DNA of 64,000 bases from Photobacterium swingsii (GTDB lineage Bacteria; Pseudomonadota; Gammaproteobacteria; Enterobacterales; Vibrionaceae). Shown here piece after piece: positions 48,664 to 58,872 of the stretch; within the stretch, counting starts at the first letter, position 1, and every line of letters begins with the position of its first letter. The translations under genes were made by a program, and so were the position numbers. The DNA lies in the NCBI RefSeq assembly GCF_024346715.1, contig NZ_AP024852.1:248001-312000 (forward strand), written 5' to 3'. The notes under the pieces were generated by a model, which saw nothing but the letters and a program-made list of their open reading frames with translations, did not search any database and had not been told where the DNA came from.

Positions 48664-49056
48664 ATGAGCATGCAAGATCCGATTTCGGATATGCTGACCC
48701 GCATTCGTAACGGTCAGGCAGCGCAAAAAGTTGCTGTTAAAATGCCATCTTCTAAGCAGAAAGTTGCAATCGCTGCACTTCTAAAAGAAGAAGGTTTCGT
48801 GGCTGACTACATCGTTACTGGTGAAGTTAAGCCTGAGCTAGAAGTTACACTTAAGTACTTCGAAGCTAACCCAGTTATCGAGCAAATCCAACGTGTATCA
48901 CGTCCTGGTCTACGCATCTACAAGAAAAAAGATGCTCTACCATCAGTGATGGGTGGCCTTGGTATTGCTGTTATTTCCACTTCCAAGGGTCTTATGACCG
49001 ACCGCGCTGCACGCAAAGCGGGTCTTGGCGGTGAGATTATCTGCTACGTAGCTTAA
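48664..49056 (+). CDS. rpsH: 30S ribosomal protein S8
   Basis: 130-residue primary 16S-binding protein and, in E. coli, the spc operon repressor. [16 protein letters not shown] and the [16 protein letters not shown] loop are conserved. Confidence 0.99.
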   Translation: MSMQDPISDMLTRIRNGQAAQKVAVKMPSSKQKVAIAALLKEEGFVADYIVTGEVKPELEVTLKYFEANPVIEQIQRVSRPGLRIYKKKDALPSVMGGLGIAVISTSKGLMTDRAARKAGLGGEIICYVA

Positions 49057-49068
49057 TAGGAGTAGGAC

Positions 49069-49602
49069 ATGTCTCGTGTTGCAAAAGCACCTGTAGTAAT
49101 TCCTGCTGGCGTAGAAGTTAAACTTAACGGTCAGGAAATCACTGTTAAAGGTGGTAAAGGCGAACTAGTTCGCGTTATCAACGAAGCAGTAGTTTTAACC
49201 CAGGAAGAGAACACCATCACTTTCGGTCCTCGTGAAGGTATCGATAAGGCTTGGGCACAAGCAGGTACTGCTCGTGCACTAGTTAACAACATGGTTGTTG
49301 GTGTTACCGAAGGTTTCACTAAGAAGCTGATTCTTAAAGGTGTAGGTTACCGTGCTGCTATCAAAGGCAACGCTGTAGGTCTAACCCTTGGCTTCTCTCA
49401 CCCAGTTGAGCACGAATTACCGGAAGGTATCAAAGCTGAATGTCCAACTCAAACTGAAATCGTACTTACGGGTACTGATAAGCAATTGATTGGTCAAGTA
49501 GCTGCTGATATTCGCGCTTACCGTAGCCCTGAACCTTACAAAGGTAAAGGTGTTCGTTACGCAGATGAAAATGTGCGTACTAAAGAAGCTAAGAAGAAGT
49601 AA
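49069..49602 (+). CDS. rplF: 50S ribosomal protein L6
   Basis: 177-residue protein with two RRM-like halves near the factor-binding site. [11 protein letters not shown] near the C-terminus is diagnostic. Confidence 0.99.
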   Translation: MSRVAKAPVVIPAGVEVKLNGQEITVKGGKGELVRVINEAVVLTQEENTITFGPREGIDKAWAQAGTARALVNNMVVGVTEGFTKKLILKGVGYRAAIKGNAVGLTLGFSHPVEHELPEGIKAECPTQTEIVLTGTDKQLIGQVAADIRAYRSPEPYKGKGVRYADENVRTKEAKKK

Positions 49603-49611
49603 GGTAACACT

Positions 49612-49965
49612 ATGGATAAGAAAGCATCTCGTATCCGTCGTGCGACCCGTGCACGTCGTAAGATTGCTGAACTGGGCGTAACTCGCCTAGTTGTACACCG
49701 CACTCCACGTCACGTGTACGCTCAGGTTATCGCACCTAATGGCTCCGAGGTTATCGCTGCCGCTTCTACCGTAGAAAAAGCGATCCGTGAGCAAGTTAAG
49801 AGTACTGGTAACAAGGACGCTGCTACAGCTGTAGGTAAAGCTATTGCTGAGCGCGCGATTGAAAAAGGCATCTCTAACGTTGCATTCGATCGTTCTGGTT
49901 TCCAATACCACGGCCGTGTAGCTGCACTAGCAGAAGCTGCTCGTGAAGCTGGTCTGAAATTCTAA
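49612..49965 (+). CDS. rplR: 50S ribosomal protein L18
   Basis: 117-residue 5S rRNA-binding protein. Basic N-terminus, [16 protein letters not shown] and the final [19 protein letters not shown] are typical. Confidence 0.99.
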   Translation: MDKKASRIRRATRARRKIAELGVTRLVVHRTPRHVYAQVIAPNGSEVIAAASTVEKAIREQVKSTGNKDAATAVGKAIAERAIEKGISNVAFDRSGFQYHGRVAALAEAAREAGLKF

Positions 49966-49977
49966 GGTAGGCGGAAG

Positions 49978-50475
49978 ATGGCTAACGAAAAAACACAATC
50001 AGATTTGCATGAAAAGCTGATCGCTGTTAACCGTGTTTCAAAAACGGTTAAAGGTGGTCGTATTTTCAGCTTTACTGCACTAACAGTAGTTGGTGACGGT
50101 AACGGTCGCATCGGTTTTGGTTACGGCAAGGCACGTGAAGTTCCTGCTGCAATCCAGAAAGCGATGGAAAAAGCACGCCGTAACATGGTTACAGTTGCGC
50201 TAAACGACGGTACTCTACACCACGCTGTTAAAGGTCGCCACACTGGTTCTAAAGTGTACATGCAACCTGCATCAGAAGGTACAGGTATCATCGCCGGTGG
50301 TGCAATGCGTGCAGTACTAGAAGTTGCGGGTATCCGTAACGTACTAGCAAAAGCATACGGTTCTACTAACCCAATCAACGTTGTTCGCGCAACTATTGAT
50401 GGTCTAAGTGGAATGAACTCTCCAGAAATGATCGCTGCTAAACGTGGTCTTTCTGTTAAAGAAATTCTGGAGTAA
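49978..50475 (+). CDS. rpsE: 30S ribosomal protein S5
   Basis: 165-residue fidelity and mRNA-unwinding protein. [19 protein letters not shown] is the spectinomycin-site loop region, in its sensitive form; [12 protein letters not shown] follows. Confidence 0.99.
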   Translation: MANEKTQSDLHEKLIAVNRVSKTVKGGRIFSFTALTVVGDGNGRIGFGYGKAREVPAAIQKAMEKARRNMVTVALNDGTLHHAVKGRHTGSKVYMQPASEGTGIIAGGAMRAVLEVAGIRNVLAKAYGSTNPINVVRATIDGLSGMNSPEMIAAKRGLSVKEILE

Positions 50476-50480
50476 TCGAC

Positions 50481-50660
50481 ATGGCTAAGACAATTAAAGT
50501 AACACAGACAAAGAGCTCTATCGGTCGTTTACCGAAGCATAAAGCATCTTTGCGTGGCTTGGGCCTTCGTCGCATCAACCACACTGTTGAACTTGAAGAT
50601 ACTGCTTGCGTACGCGGCATGATCGCTAAAGTTTACTACATGGTTAAAGTTGAGGAGTAA
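50481..50660 (+). CDS. rpmD: 50S ribosomal protein L30
   Basis: 59-residue protein beginning [20 protein letters not shown], with the [14 protein letters not shown] core. It fills the gap between rpsE and rplO with six and five bases either side, the normal spc order. Confidence 0.97.
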   Translation: MAKTIKVTQTKSSIGRLPKHKASLRGLGLRRINHTVELEDTACVRGMIAKVYYMVKVEE

Positions 50661-50665
50661 TCAGA

Positions 50666-51100
50666 ATGCGTTTGAATACTCTATCACCGGCTGCGGGTTC
50701 TAAGCCTTCTGCGAAGCGCGTAGGTCGTGGTATCGGTTCAGGTCTGGGCAAAACTGGTGGCCGTGGTCACAAAGGTCAGAAATCACGTTCAGGTGGTTCT
50801 GTACGTCCAGGCTTCGAAGGCGGTCAAATGCCTTTGAAACAGCGTCTACCAAAATTCGGTTTTACATCTCGTAAGAGCTTGGTAACAGCTGAAGTTCGTC
50901 TAGCTGAGCTAGCGAAAGTTGAAGGTGACGTAGTAGATCTAAACAGCCTAAAAGCTGCGAACGTAATCACTAAGAACATCGAGTTTGTTAAAGTTGTTCT
51001 TTCTGGTGAAATCGCACGCTCTGTGACTGTTAAAGGTCTTCGCGTGACTAAAGGCGCAAAAGCTGCAATCGAAGCTGCAGGCGGTAAAATCGAGGAATAA
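50666..51100 (+). CDS. rplO: 50S ribosomal protein L15
   Basis: 144-residue late assembly protein with a Gly/Arg-rich extended N-terminus ([19 protein letters not shown]) and a globular C-terminus. Confidence 0.99.
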   Translation: MRLNTLSPAAGSKPSAKRVGRGIGSGLGKTGGRGHKGQKSRSGGSVRPGFEGGQMPLKQRLPKFGFTSRKSLVTAEVRLAELAKVEGDVVDLNSLKAANVITKNIEFVKVVLSGEIARSVTVKGLRVTKGAKAAIEAAGGKIEE

Positions 51101-51122
51101 TTAACTCGAGGATGAGGTACAG

Positions 51123-52448
51123 ATGGCTAAACAACCAGGACAAGATTTTCGTAGCGCACAAGGTGGCCTAGCAGAGCTTAAGACTCGCCTATTATTCGTA
51201 ATAGGAGCTATCTTAATTTTCCGAGCTGGCTCTTTTGTGCCTATTCCTGGTATTGACGCTGCTGTACTTGCCGATCTGTTCGAACAGCAAAAGGGTACCA
51301 TCATTGAACTGTTTAACATGTTCTCTGGTGGTGCACTTGAGCGTGCATCAATCTTAGCGCTGGGCATCATGCCGTATATTTCGGCATCGATCATTGTTCA
51401 GTTGTTAACGGTTGTTCACCCGGCGTTAGCCGAGTTGAAAAAGGAAGGAGAGTCTGGTCGTCGTAAGATTAGCCAGTACACTCGTTACGGCACGCTTGTT
51501 TTGGCAACCTTCCAAGCAATTGGTATTGCGACGGGGTTACCAAGTATGATTCCAGGCCTGGTGGTTAACCCTGGGCTTGGTTTCTACTTTGTTGCGGTTG
51601 TTAGTTTGGTTACCGGCACCATGTTCTTAATGTGGTTAGGTGAACAGGTTACAGAACGCGGCATTGGTAACGGCATATCTTTGATTATTTTCACTGGTAT
51701 CGTTGCTGGTTTGCCACCGGCTATTGGACAGACCGTAGAGCAAGCACGTCAAGGTGAATTGCACGTACTTCTTCTACTGTTAATTGCAGTTATTTCTTTC
51801 GCTGTAATTTACTTTGTAGTGTTCATGGAACGTGGTCAACGTCGTATCGTCGTTAACTACGCCAAGCGTCAACAAGGCCGTCGTGTCTTTGCAGCGCAGA
51901 GCACTCACTTGCCGTTGAAAATCAACATGGCAGGTGTTATTCCAGCGATTTTTGCATCAAGCATCATTTTGTTCCCAGGTACACTGGCACAGTGGTTTGG
52001 TCAAAATGAAAGCCTAGGTTGGCTAAGTGAGATTTCACTGGCGTTAAGCCCAGGTCAGCCGCTTTATGTAATGCTTTATGCTGCTGCGATTATTTTCTTC
52101 TGTTTCTTCTATACCGCGTTGGTGTTTAACCCTCGCGAGACAGCTGATAACTTGAAGAAGTCTGGTGCGTTCGTACCTGGTATTCGCCCGGGTGAGCAGA
52201 CTGCGAAATATATCGATAAAGTGATGACACGTTTAACCCTAGCGGGTGCAATGTACATTACCTTTATATGTCTGATCCCCGAGTTCATGATGATTGCATG
52301 GAACGTACGCTTCTATTTTGGTGGTACGTCGCTACTAATCGTAGTTGTGGTAATCATGGACTTCATGGCTCAAGTTCAGACACTTTTGATGTCTCAACAA
52401 TATGAGTCTGTTTTGAAAAAGGCTAATCTTAAGGGCTCAGGCCGTTAA
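51123..52448 (+). CDS. secY: Preprotein translocase subunit SecY
   Basis: 441-residue channel subunit of the SecYEG translocon with ten transmembrane helices. FVPIPGID, the helix-2 plug region, [18 protein letters not shown] and the cytoplasmic loop [19 protein letters not shown] are visible. Confidence 0.99.
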   Translation: MAKQPGQDFRSAQGGLAELKTRLLFVIGAILIFRAGSFVPIPGIDAAVLADLFEQQKGTIIELFNMFSGGALERASILALGIMPYISASIIVQLLTVVHPALAELKKEGESGRRKISQYTRYGTLVLATFQAIGIATGLPSMIPGLVVNPGLGFYFVAVVSLVTGTMFLMWLGEQVTERGIGNGISLIIFTGIVAGLPPAIGQTVEQARQGELHVLLLLLIAVISFAVIYFVVFMERGQRRIVVNYAKRQQGRRVFAAQSTHLPLKINMAGVIPAIFASSIILFPGTLAQWFGQNESLGWLSEISLALSPGQPLYVMLYAAAIIFFCFFYTALVFNPRETADNLKKSGAFVPGIRPGEQTAKYIDKVMTRLTLAGAMYITFICLIPEFMMIAWNVRFYFGGTSLLIVVVVIMDFMAQVQTLLMSQQYESVLKKANLKGSGR

Positions 52449-52478
52449 GACTGGTTATTCCATTTACGGAGTTTAGCA

Positions 52479-52592
52479 ATGAAAGTTCGTGCTTCCGTTA
52501 AGAAAATCTGCCGTAACTGTAAAGTTATCAAGCGCAACGGTGTTGTGCGTGTAATTTGCAGCGAGCCAAAGCATAAACAACGCCAAGGCTAA
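52479..52592 (+). CDS. rpmJ: 50S ribosomal protein L36 (zinc-binding form)
   Basis: 37-residue protein [15 protein letters not shown]..., with zinc ligands Cys11, Cys14, Cys27 and His32 (C+ type). A Zur-controlled C- paralogue, if present, is elsewhere. It has TACGGAG upstream of the ATG and ends the spc operon. Confidence 0.97.
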
Positions 52593-52620
52593 TTAGCAGA
52601 AATATTTCTTGCAAATTGAA

Positions 52621-52653
52621 GATAGGTTGGCTAAATTAGCCAACCATCTTTTG
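52621..52653 (+). terminator. Terminator-like hairpin after rpmJ
   Basis: GAT-GGTTGGCT/AGCCAACCATC with a one-base bulge and a five-base loop, followed by TTTT. Likely partial, since the alpha operon is usually cotranscribed with spc. Confidence 0.7.
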
Positions 52654-52672
52654 TGTGTGCAAAAGAATTGTA

Positions 52673-52752
52673 CCACCGCTGCGTATCCTACACGGGCTTT
52701 GCAGCGGTTATTCTTGAAAAGTACTAGGAGTGAATAGTGGCCCGTATTGCAG
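52673..52752 (+). promoter_or_regulatory. Alpha operon S4-binding pseudoknot leader
   Basis: CCGCTGC/GCAGCGG forms an outer stem, and loop ACGGGC (52692-52697) can pair with GCCCGT (52740-52745) across the rpsM GTG start. Sequence and layout closely match the E. coli alpha leader, where S4 traps the 30S subunit in a dead-end complex. The pairing is seen directly; S4 control is established in E. coli and inferred here. Confidence 0.82.
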
Positions 52753-53093
52753 GCATTAACATTCCTGATCATAAACATTCTGTAATCGCTTTAACAGCGA
52801 TCTACGGTATCGGTAAAACTCGTTCTCAAGCTATTCTAGCTGAAGTGGGTATTGCTGAAAATGTTAAGATCAGTGAACTGAATGAAGAGCAGATCGATCA
52901 ACTGCGTGATGGTGTAGCTAAGTACACTGTAGAAGGTGATCTACGTCGTGAAGTTTCCATGAACATCAAGCGTCTTATGGACCTTGGCTGTTACCGTGGT
53001 CTTCGTCATCGTCGCAGTCTACCACTACGTGGACAGCGTACTAAAACCAACGCTCGCACCCGTAAGGGTCCGCGCAAGCCGATCAAAAAATAA
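52737..53093 (+). CDS. rpsM: 30S ribosomal protein S13
   Basis: 118-residue head protein contacting the 50S subunit and P-site tRNA. GTG start, as in E. coli, within the S4 pseudoknot. [18 protein letters not shown] and [17 protein letters not shown] are conserved. Confidence 0.99.
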   Translation: MARIAGINIPDHKHSVIALTAIYGIGKTRSQAILAEVGIAENVKISELNEEQIDQLRDGVAKYTVEGDLRREVSMNIKRLMDLGCYRGLRHRRSLPLRGQRTKTNARTRKGPRKPIKK

Positions 53094-53106
53094 TCGGATA
53101 AGGTAG

Positions 53107-53502
<396 letters not shown>

Positions 53503-53534
53503 CGTTTCGTTTTTAGGAAAACTGGAGAAAGAAC

Positions 53535-54155
53535 ATGGCAAGATATTTGGGTCCTAAGCTGAAGCTTAGCCGTCGCGAAGGTACTGACTTATTCCTTAAG
53601 TCTGGTGTACGCGCGATTGATACCAAGTGTAAGATTGATAACGCGCCGGGCCAACATGGTGCTCGTCGTGGTCGTCTATCTGATTACGGCGTTCAGCTTC
53701 GTGAGAAGCAGAAAGTTCGTCGTACATATGGCGTACTAGAAAAACAATTCCGTAACTACTACCAAGAAGCTGCTCGCATTAAGGGCAACACAGGTGAAAA
53801 CCTGCTTCAACTTCTTGAAGGTCGTCTAGATAACGTAGTTTACCGCATGGGCTTTGGTGCAACTCGCGCTGAATCTCGCCAGCTGGTAAGCCACAAAGCG
53901 ATCCTAGTAAACGGTCAAGTCGTAAACGTTCCTTCTTTCAAGGTAGCGGCTAACGACGTTGTTAGCATTCGTGAGAAAGCTAAGAACCAAGCACGCATTA
54001 AAGCAGCTCTAGAAGTTGCTACACAGCGTGAACTACCGACTTGGGTCGAAGTAGACAGCAGCAAAATGGAAGGTACGTTCAAGCGTCTTCCAGAACGTTC
54101 TGATTTGTCTGCCGACATCAATGAACACCTGATCGTCGAGCTTTACTCTAAGTAA
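53535..54155 (+). CDS. rpsD: 30S ribosomal protein S4
   Basis: 206-residue primary 16S-binding protein with an S4 RNA-binding domain (about 95-155), a fidelity factor and the alpha-operon repressor in E. coli. [19 protein letters not shown] at the N-terminus. Confidence 0.99.
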   Translation: MARYLGPKLKLSRREGTDLFLKSGVRAIDTKCKIDNAPGQHGARRGRLSDYGVQLREKQKVRRTYGVLEKQFRNYYQEAARIKGNTGENLLQLLEGRLDNVVYRMGFGATRAESRQLVSHKAILVNGQVVNVPSFKVAANDVVSIREKAKNQARIKAALEVATQRELPTWVEVDSSKMEGTFKRLPERSDLSADINEHLIVELYSK

Positions 54156-54178
54156 GGCTATAGTTAAGAGAGGACACA

Positions 54179-55168
54179 ATGCAGGGTTCTGTAACAGAAT
54201 TTCTTAAGCCACGTCTTGTTGATATCGAACAAGTTAACACGACGCATGCAAAAGTAACTCTAGAGCCGCTAGAGCGTGGCTTTGGCCACACTTTAGGTAA
54301 CGCTCTTCGTCGTATTTTACTTTCTTCTATGCCGGGTTGTGCCGTTACTGAAGTTGAGATCGACGGTGTGTTACACGAGTACAGCACCAAAGAGGGAGTA
54401 CAGGAAGATATTCTTGAGATCCTTCTAAACCTTAAAGGTCTAGCCGTTAAGGTTGAGGGTAAAGACGAAGTTATCCTTACTCTGAACAAATCTGGTGCAG
54501 GCCCTGTTGTTGCAGGTGACATCACCCACGACGGTGATGTTGAGATTGCGAACTCAGAACACGTAATCTGCCACCTAACTGATGACAATGCTGATATCAG
54601 CATGCGCATCAAGGTAGAGCGTGGTCGTGGCTATGTACCAGCATCTGCTCGTATTCACACTGAAGAAGATGAGCGTCCAATTGGCCGTCTGTTAGTTGAT
54701 TCAACTTTCAGCCCAGTTGACCGTATCGCTTACTCTGTAGAGGCAGCTCGCGTTGAACAACGTACTGACCTAGACAAACTTGTAATCGATATGGAGACAA
54801 ACGGTACGCTTGATCCAGAGGAAGCTATCCGTCGCGCAGCAACTATTCTTGCTGAGCAACTGGATGCATTCGTAGATCTACGTGATGTACGAGTTCCTGA
54901 AGAGAAAGAAGAAAAGCCAGAGTTCGATCCGATCCTACTGCGTCCTGTAGACGATCTTGAACTAACTGTTCGCTCTGCTAACTGTTTGAAAGCAGAAGCG
55001 ATCCATTACATCGGTGATCTTGTTCAGCGCACTGAGGTTGAGCTACTTAAAACGCCAAACCTTGGTAAGAAGTCTTTAACAGAAATTAAAGACGTGCTGG
55101 CATCTCGTGGTCTGTCTCTAGGCATGCGCTTAGAAAACTGGCCGCCAGCATCAATCGCTGAAGATTAA
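54179..55168 (+). CDS. rpoA: RNA polymerase alpha subunit
   Basis: 329-residue subunit. Alpha-NTD (about 1-235) assembles core polymerase, with [23 protein letters not shown] split over its conserved dimer face. A flexible linker leads to alpha-CTD (about 250-329), with [12 protein letters not shown] and [14 protein letters not shown] for UP-element and CRP contact. Confidence 0.99.
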   Translation: MQGSVTEFLKPRLVDIEQVNTTHAKVTLEPLERGFGHTLGNALRRILLSSMPGCAVTEVEIDGVLHEYSTKEGVQEDILEILLNLKGLAVKVEGKDEVILTLNKSGAGPVVAGDITHDGDVEIANSEHVICHLTDDNADISMRIKVERGRGYVPASARIHTEEDERPIGRLLVDSTFSPVDRIAYSVEAARVEQRTDLDKLVIDMETNGTLDPEEAIRRAATILAEQLDAFVDLRDVRVPEEKEEKPEFDPILLRPVDDLELTVRSANCLKAEAIHYIGDLVQRTEVELLKTPNLGKKSLTEIKDVLASRGLSLGMRLENWPPASIAED

Positions 55169-55198
55169 TAGTTACTGATATCTAGTTAGAAGGATTAG

Positions 55199-55585
<387 letters not shown>

Positions 55586-55602
55586 GCACTAGCCGTTAAA
55601 TT

Positions 55603-55637
55603 AAAAAGAGCCGAGTCTTAGACTCGGCTTTTTTTTT
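55603..55637 (+). terminator. Alpha operon terminator
   Basis: AGCCGAGTC-TTA-GACTCGGCT flanked by A-run and nine T, a strong intrinsic terminator. Confidence 0.95.
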
Positions 55638-55671
55638 GCATTGAATTTCTTAACGGCATAAGGAGTTTAAT

Positions 55672-56694
55672 GTGATTTATTTATTACTTGATAGTTCTGG
55701 CTTTGGAGGTATAGAAAGTCATGTTCTTCAATTGGCTCGGCTACTCAAAGCAGAGCGCCAAGCTGTCACTGTGGTTTTTATTCGTCGTTATGCTGATCAT
55801 CCTATGTACCAGCAATTAAATAATGCCGCGATTCCTGTTCAATTCCTTTCTCCTTCATCCCCGATTGACCATTTTGCGTATTCTTTTGCGAAACAAGTAA
55901 CGCGGGGCGATGTGCTGCATGCCCATGGTTATAAAGCTTCGATATTGGCGCGCTTACTGGGTTGTTTGACACCTTCAGTTGTGGTCACAACCTTCCATGC
56001 TGGCGAGTCGCCGTCAGGGCGTATTGCTTTTTATGAATGGCTCAACCGAATATCAAGTTTTATGTCGCGCAATCTTGCTGTTAGTAAAGCCATTCAATAC
56101 TCGGTGCCTGGAGAGTGTGAGCTGCTGGCTAATTTTGTCTCCGTCAGCCAAACTCCTAAGGCTACACATAAGGGTAAATCACGGCGATTACAAGTTGGTT
56201 TTGTAGGCCGCTTATGTGCGGTCAAAGGGATAGATCGTTTTTTATGGCTTGCTGCTCAAAATTCTGACTGTGATTATCATGTTTTTGGTGATGGTGAAGA
56301 TGCCGCATTGCTTTCTAGCATTGAAGCGCTGAGTGATGATATTTCGATTCAGTGGCATGGGCGTGTTGATGATATGACCAACCACTGGCATACATTAGAT
56401 ATCTTGTTGATGCCATCACGGGCTGAAGGTTTGCCAATGGCTGCGTTGGAAGCAATGTCTCATGGGGTGATCACCATCGCCACTGATGCTGGGGATCTTG
56501 TCCGTTTATTGCCGAATGACTGCATTGTTGCACAATCCAAATGGCAGGCGTTGGCTGATATGATCAAGGTTTTTGATAATGACAAAGCACTGGCCTTGGA
56601 TATTGCCCTTAAGCAGCAGCAACGTATTAAGGATGCTTACAGTTGTGAAGCCCGTTGGCCACAATTGAAAGCTATTTATCAGCGGGTTGAGTAA
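55672..56694 (+). CDS. GT4-family glycosyltransferase
   Basis: 340-residue GT-B fold transferase. The N-terminal acceptor domain begins MIYLLLDSSGFGGIESHVLQLA, the usual GGxExH loop. The donor domain has VGRLCAVKGIDRF and the nucleotide-sugar EX7E-type segment SRAEGLPMAALEAMSHG. GTG start preceded by AAGGAG at six bases. Donor and acceptor are unknown. It has its own position after the alpha terminator and ends 13 bases from the convergent sypE-like gene, so a role in the same polysaccharide is plausible. Confidence 0.85.
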   Translation: MIYLLLDSSGFGGIESHVLQLARLLKAERQAVTVVFIRRYADHPMYQQLNNAAIPVQFLSPSSPIDHFAYSFAKQVTRGDVLHAHGYKASILARLLGCLTPSVVVTTFHAGESPSGRIAFYEWLNRISSFMSRNLAVSKAIQYSVPGECELLANFVSVSQTPKATHKGKSRRLQVGFVGRLCAVKGIDRFLWLAAQNSDCDYHVFGDGEDAALLSSIEALSDDISIQWHGRVDDMTNHWHTLDILLMPSRAEGLPMAALEAMSHGVITIATDAGDLVRLLPNDCIVAQSKWQALADMIKVFDNDKALALDIALKQQQRIKDAYSCEARWPQLKAIYQRVE

Positions 56695-56707
56695 TTAATG
56701 GAGCAAT

Positions 56708-58177
56708 TTAGTCGTGATTGCCTATATAGCTAATGCTGACTAAGGTTTTATCATCGGCTGTCATGGGGGCGTTGTATTGCCACAATTTGTGGTGACGTTG
56801 CTTAGGGGTAAGTTCGGTTAATTGATTGAGTGCTTTCTTTTCCCAGTCAGATTCCGCTAACCCGTCGCTGTAGCAATGGATACTAGCTCCTGAAGTTAAT
56901 GTGTTTTGCCATGGTTCTCTATCTATCTCATCAAATAACCCCAGCAATCCAGAAGCATGCTCAATTTCAGTACTTTGCTGTTGTGAGCAAAACAAAGGTG
57001 TTGGCATGCCAGCATTAAAGCATGCGGTCTTCCCCCCTTTTTGTAAATGGATCAGTATTAAGCACAGCAGGTGGTGGGATGGGCTTAGGTATAGCTTAGT
57101 ATTGAGGCGCTGGTAAAGTTCAGCTGGGGTTATGCCCTTATTTTCTAGCAGACCACTAATATAGCCTAGCCATACTGCACCATTGGCTTTTGCGATTGCA
57201 CCGTGCCCCATGTGATCTCCTAAGATCACTAGCGTCGTACCGTCAGCCAAGCTATGCTGCATTACAAAATCGCCACTGTTTTCTGCTTGCTGGCTGATGT
57301 CGACCTGCCAATGGGGGTCTTCTGTTTGGTTATTGGCTAATGGAAGGCATAAAGCCAGTTGTTGCTCGAATTGTAGTTGGTATTGCGTGGTAAGGTGTAG
57401 ATGCCTTTCGAGTACGCGCTGGATTACTCCGAGTAAATGGGGTTTATTGATTGGTTTCAGTAAGTAGTCATCAATGGCAGATTGTCCTGCCAGCTCTATG
57501 CTGTCAGCGAGGGTGTCACCCGAGATAAAGACAAAGGGGAGTGTTGCATGTCGTCGTTGCTGTTTCACACGATCGCGAAAAACGATGCCACTCATTGTTG
57601 GCATGTGGAAATCAGTTAAGACAAGATCACAGTGATTATGCGCCAGCCAATCAATGGCCTCTGTTGCTTGGCTAAAGATTGTGAGTTGATAATTGTCCTC
57701 AAGGAAATGTGCCAAGAGCTTGAGTTGGCTTTGGCTGTCATCCACTATGAGCAGGTGTTGTTTTTGTTTTTTGTCCGAAAGATGAAAGCGAAGCTGGTTG
57801 CCGTTTATCGTTGTTTGGTAAGCAAAATCGGGGAAGGTTGCCTTGATGATCGCAAGCCCCATTCCCGACTCTGATAGCGGAGAAGGAAACACTGCGCTAC
57901 TAAGTGCTGTTTTGAGTTGTTTCCACGGCTGACCATCATCATGAATGGCAAGATAATAACCTTGATGAGATTTACCATAGCTAATGGTGACTGATTCGGC
58001 TGTGGGGACTGAGTGTTTAAGTAAGTTAGTGCAATATTCACTGCACACGAGTTGAAGTTGCTGTAAGCGTGTTGCTTCTATTCCAAGGGCGGCAGCTTTA
58101 TCTGCAAAAAGGGCGCGAATACTTCGAACCGCTGAGTAGGTCAGCTCGAAGCGTCGTTGTAACAGTACTTGTTCCAT
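56708..58177 (-). CDS. sypE: RsbW kinase-REC-PP2C phosphatase regulator (SypE-like)
   Basis: 489-residue three-domain regulator. An N-terminal HATPase/RsbW-type serine kinase (about 5-135) has N-box residues Glu47/Asn51 (SEYCTNLLKHS) and ESGMGLAI. A central receiver (about 141-258) has Asp146/Asp147, phospho-acceptor Asp189 and Lys241. The C-terminal SpoIIE/PP2C phosphatase (about 285-487) has SGDF, GDHMGHG and YSDGL metal sites. V. fischeri SypE has this same order and acts on the STAS protein SypA in opposite ways. The ATG overlaps the sypD-like stop by one base; a longer start inside that gene is unlikely. All three domains look catalytically intact. Confidence 0.85.
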   Translation of the reverse strand: MEQVLLQRRFELTYSAVRSIRALFADKAAALGIEATRLQQLQLVCSEYCTNLLKHSVPTAESVTISYGKSHQGYYLAIHDDGQPWKQLKTALSSAVFPSPLSESGMGLAIIKATFPDFAYQTTINGNQLRFHLSDKKQKQHLLIVDDSQSQLKLLAHFLEDNYQLTIFSQATEAIDWLAHNHCDLVLTDFHMPTMSGIVFRDRVKQQRRHATLPFVFISGDTLADSIELAGQSAIDDYLLKPINKPHLLGVIQRVLERHLHLTTQYQLQFEQQLALCLPLANNQTEDPHWQVDISQQAENSGDFVMQHSLADGTTLVILGDHMGHGAIAKANGAVWLGYISGLLENKGITPAELYQRLNTKLYLSPSHHLLCLILIHLQKGGKTACFNAGMPTPLFCSQQQSTEIEHASGLLGLFDEIDREPWQNTLTSGASIHCYSDGLAESDWEKKALNQLTELTPKQRHHKLWQYNAPMTADDKTLVSISYIGNHD

Positions 58178-58872
58178 TACTGGTACTTTCCTTGTAATAG
58201 CGGGTTGGTCGCGAGGTATTGACTGAATTTCTGTTTGATTGACCGAGGCAGCCACTTTGCTTTGCTTTCTATGACGCGCCGAATTTCATCGCCTAAGCTT
58301 GGATTTATCTGATCGTTGATTAAGGTGCCAATTAACTCAACATTGCCTTGCTCTAATCGTTGAGCACTCGCTAATACTTCACTCTCCGTTGTTTTACCTG
58401 CAGCAATACACAAGATGGTGCCATTACTTGCGTGGCTGATAGAGGCAATTGCAAGGTTTCGCCAATTGGCAGTATTAATATTCCCCACATCGCAAATAAT
58501 GTATTGGTAGTCATCCAGCCATTGCTCAACAGCCGCTGCCAGTATTTGTGGTTGACGTAGCTCTAAAATTGTTTGCTGGGATCTAGGTTGTGGGAGTAGA
58601 TCGAGTGCTTCACTTAATACTCTGGTGTGATTGCTGAAGTCTGCAGCCTGACATGACCAGTCAGCTTTGGGGTAACCTTGACCTGATCCGGCAAGATCAA
58701 GGTCGATCAGCAGTGTTTTCGGCTGATCGGCGGATAAGCGCTGTGCTAGCCAGTAGGCTTGGGTTGATGTACCACAGCCTGAACTGGCACCGGCAAAGGT
58801 AATAATACGGCATTGGCGCTGATGGATTTGTTGGAATAGTTGGTCAAATTCCTGACTTAGCCACGGTTTCAT
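58177..58872 (-). CDS. sypD: ParA/CpsD-like ATPase (SypD-like) with altered P-loop
   Basis: 231-residue cytosolic ATPase-fold protein related to the cytoplasmic half of bacterial tyrosine kinases (CpsD/Wzc). Walker A reads GASSGCGTST, with Thr where the phosphate-binding Lys is expected. Walker A' is LLIDLDLAGSG and Walker B YIICDVGN. There is no transmembrane segment and no C-terminal Tyr cluster (only one Tyr near the end). It overlaps the sypC-like gene by four bases. Position fits sypD; kinase activity is doubtful. Confidence 0.75.
   Translation of the reverse strand: MKPWLSQEFDQLFQQIHQRQCRIITFAGASSGCGTSTQAYWLAQRLSADQPKTLLIDLDLAGSGQGYPKADWSCQAADFSNHTRVLSEALDLLPQPRSQQTILELRQPQILAAAVEQWLDDYQYIICDVGNINTANWRNLAIASISHASNGTILCIAAGKTTESEVLASAQRLEQGNVELIGTLINDQINPSLGDEIRRVIESKAKWLPRSIKQKFSQYLATNPLLQGKYQ

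Noticed and set aside
54148-54612. 154-codon antisense frame inside rpoA
   Set aside because: Product of strong codon bias in a ribosomal-type gene; no start signal or family.
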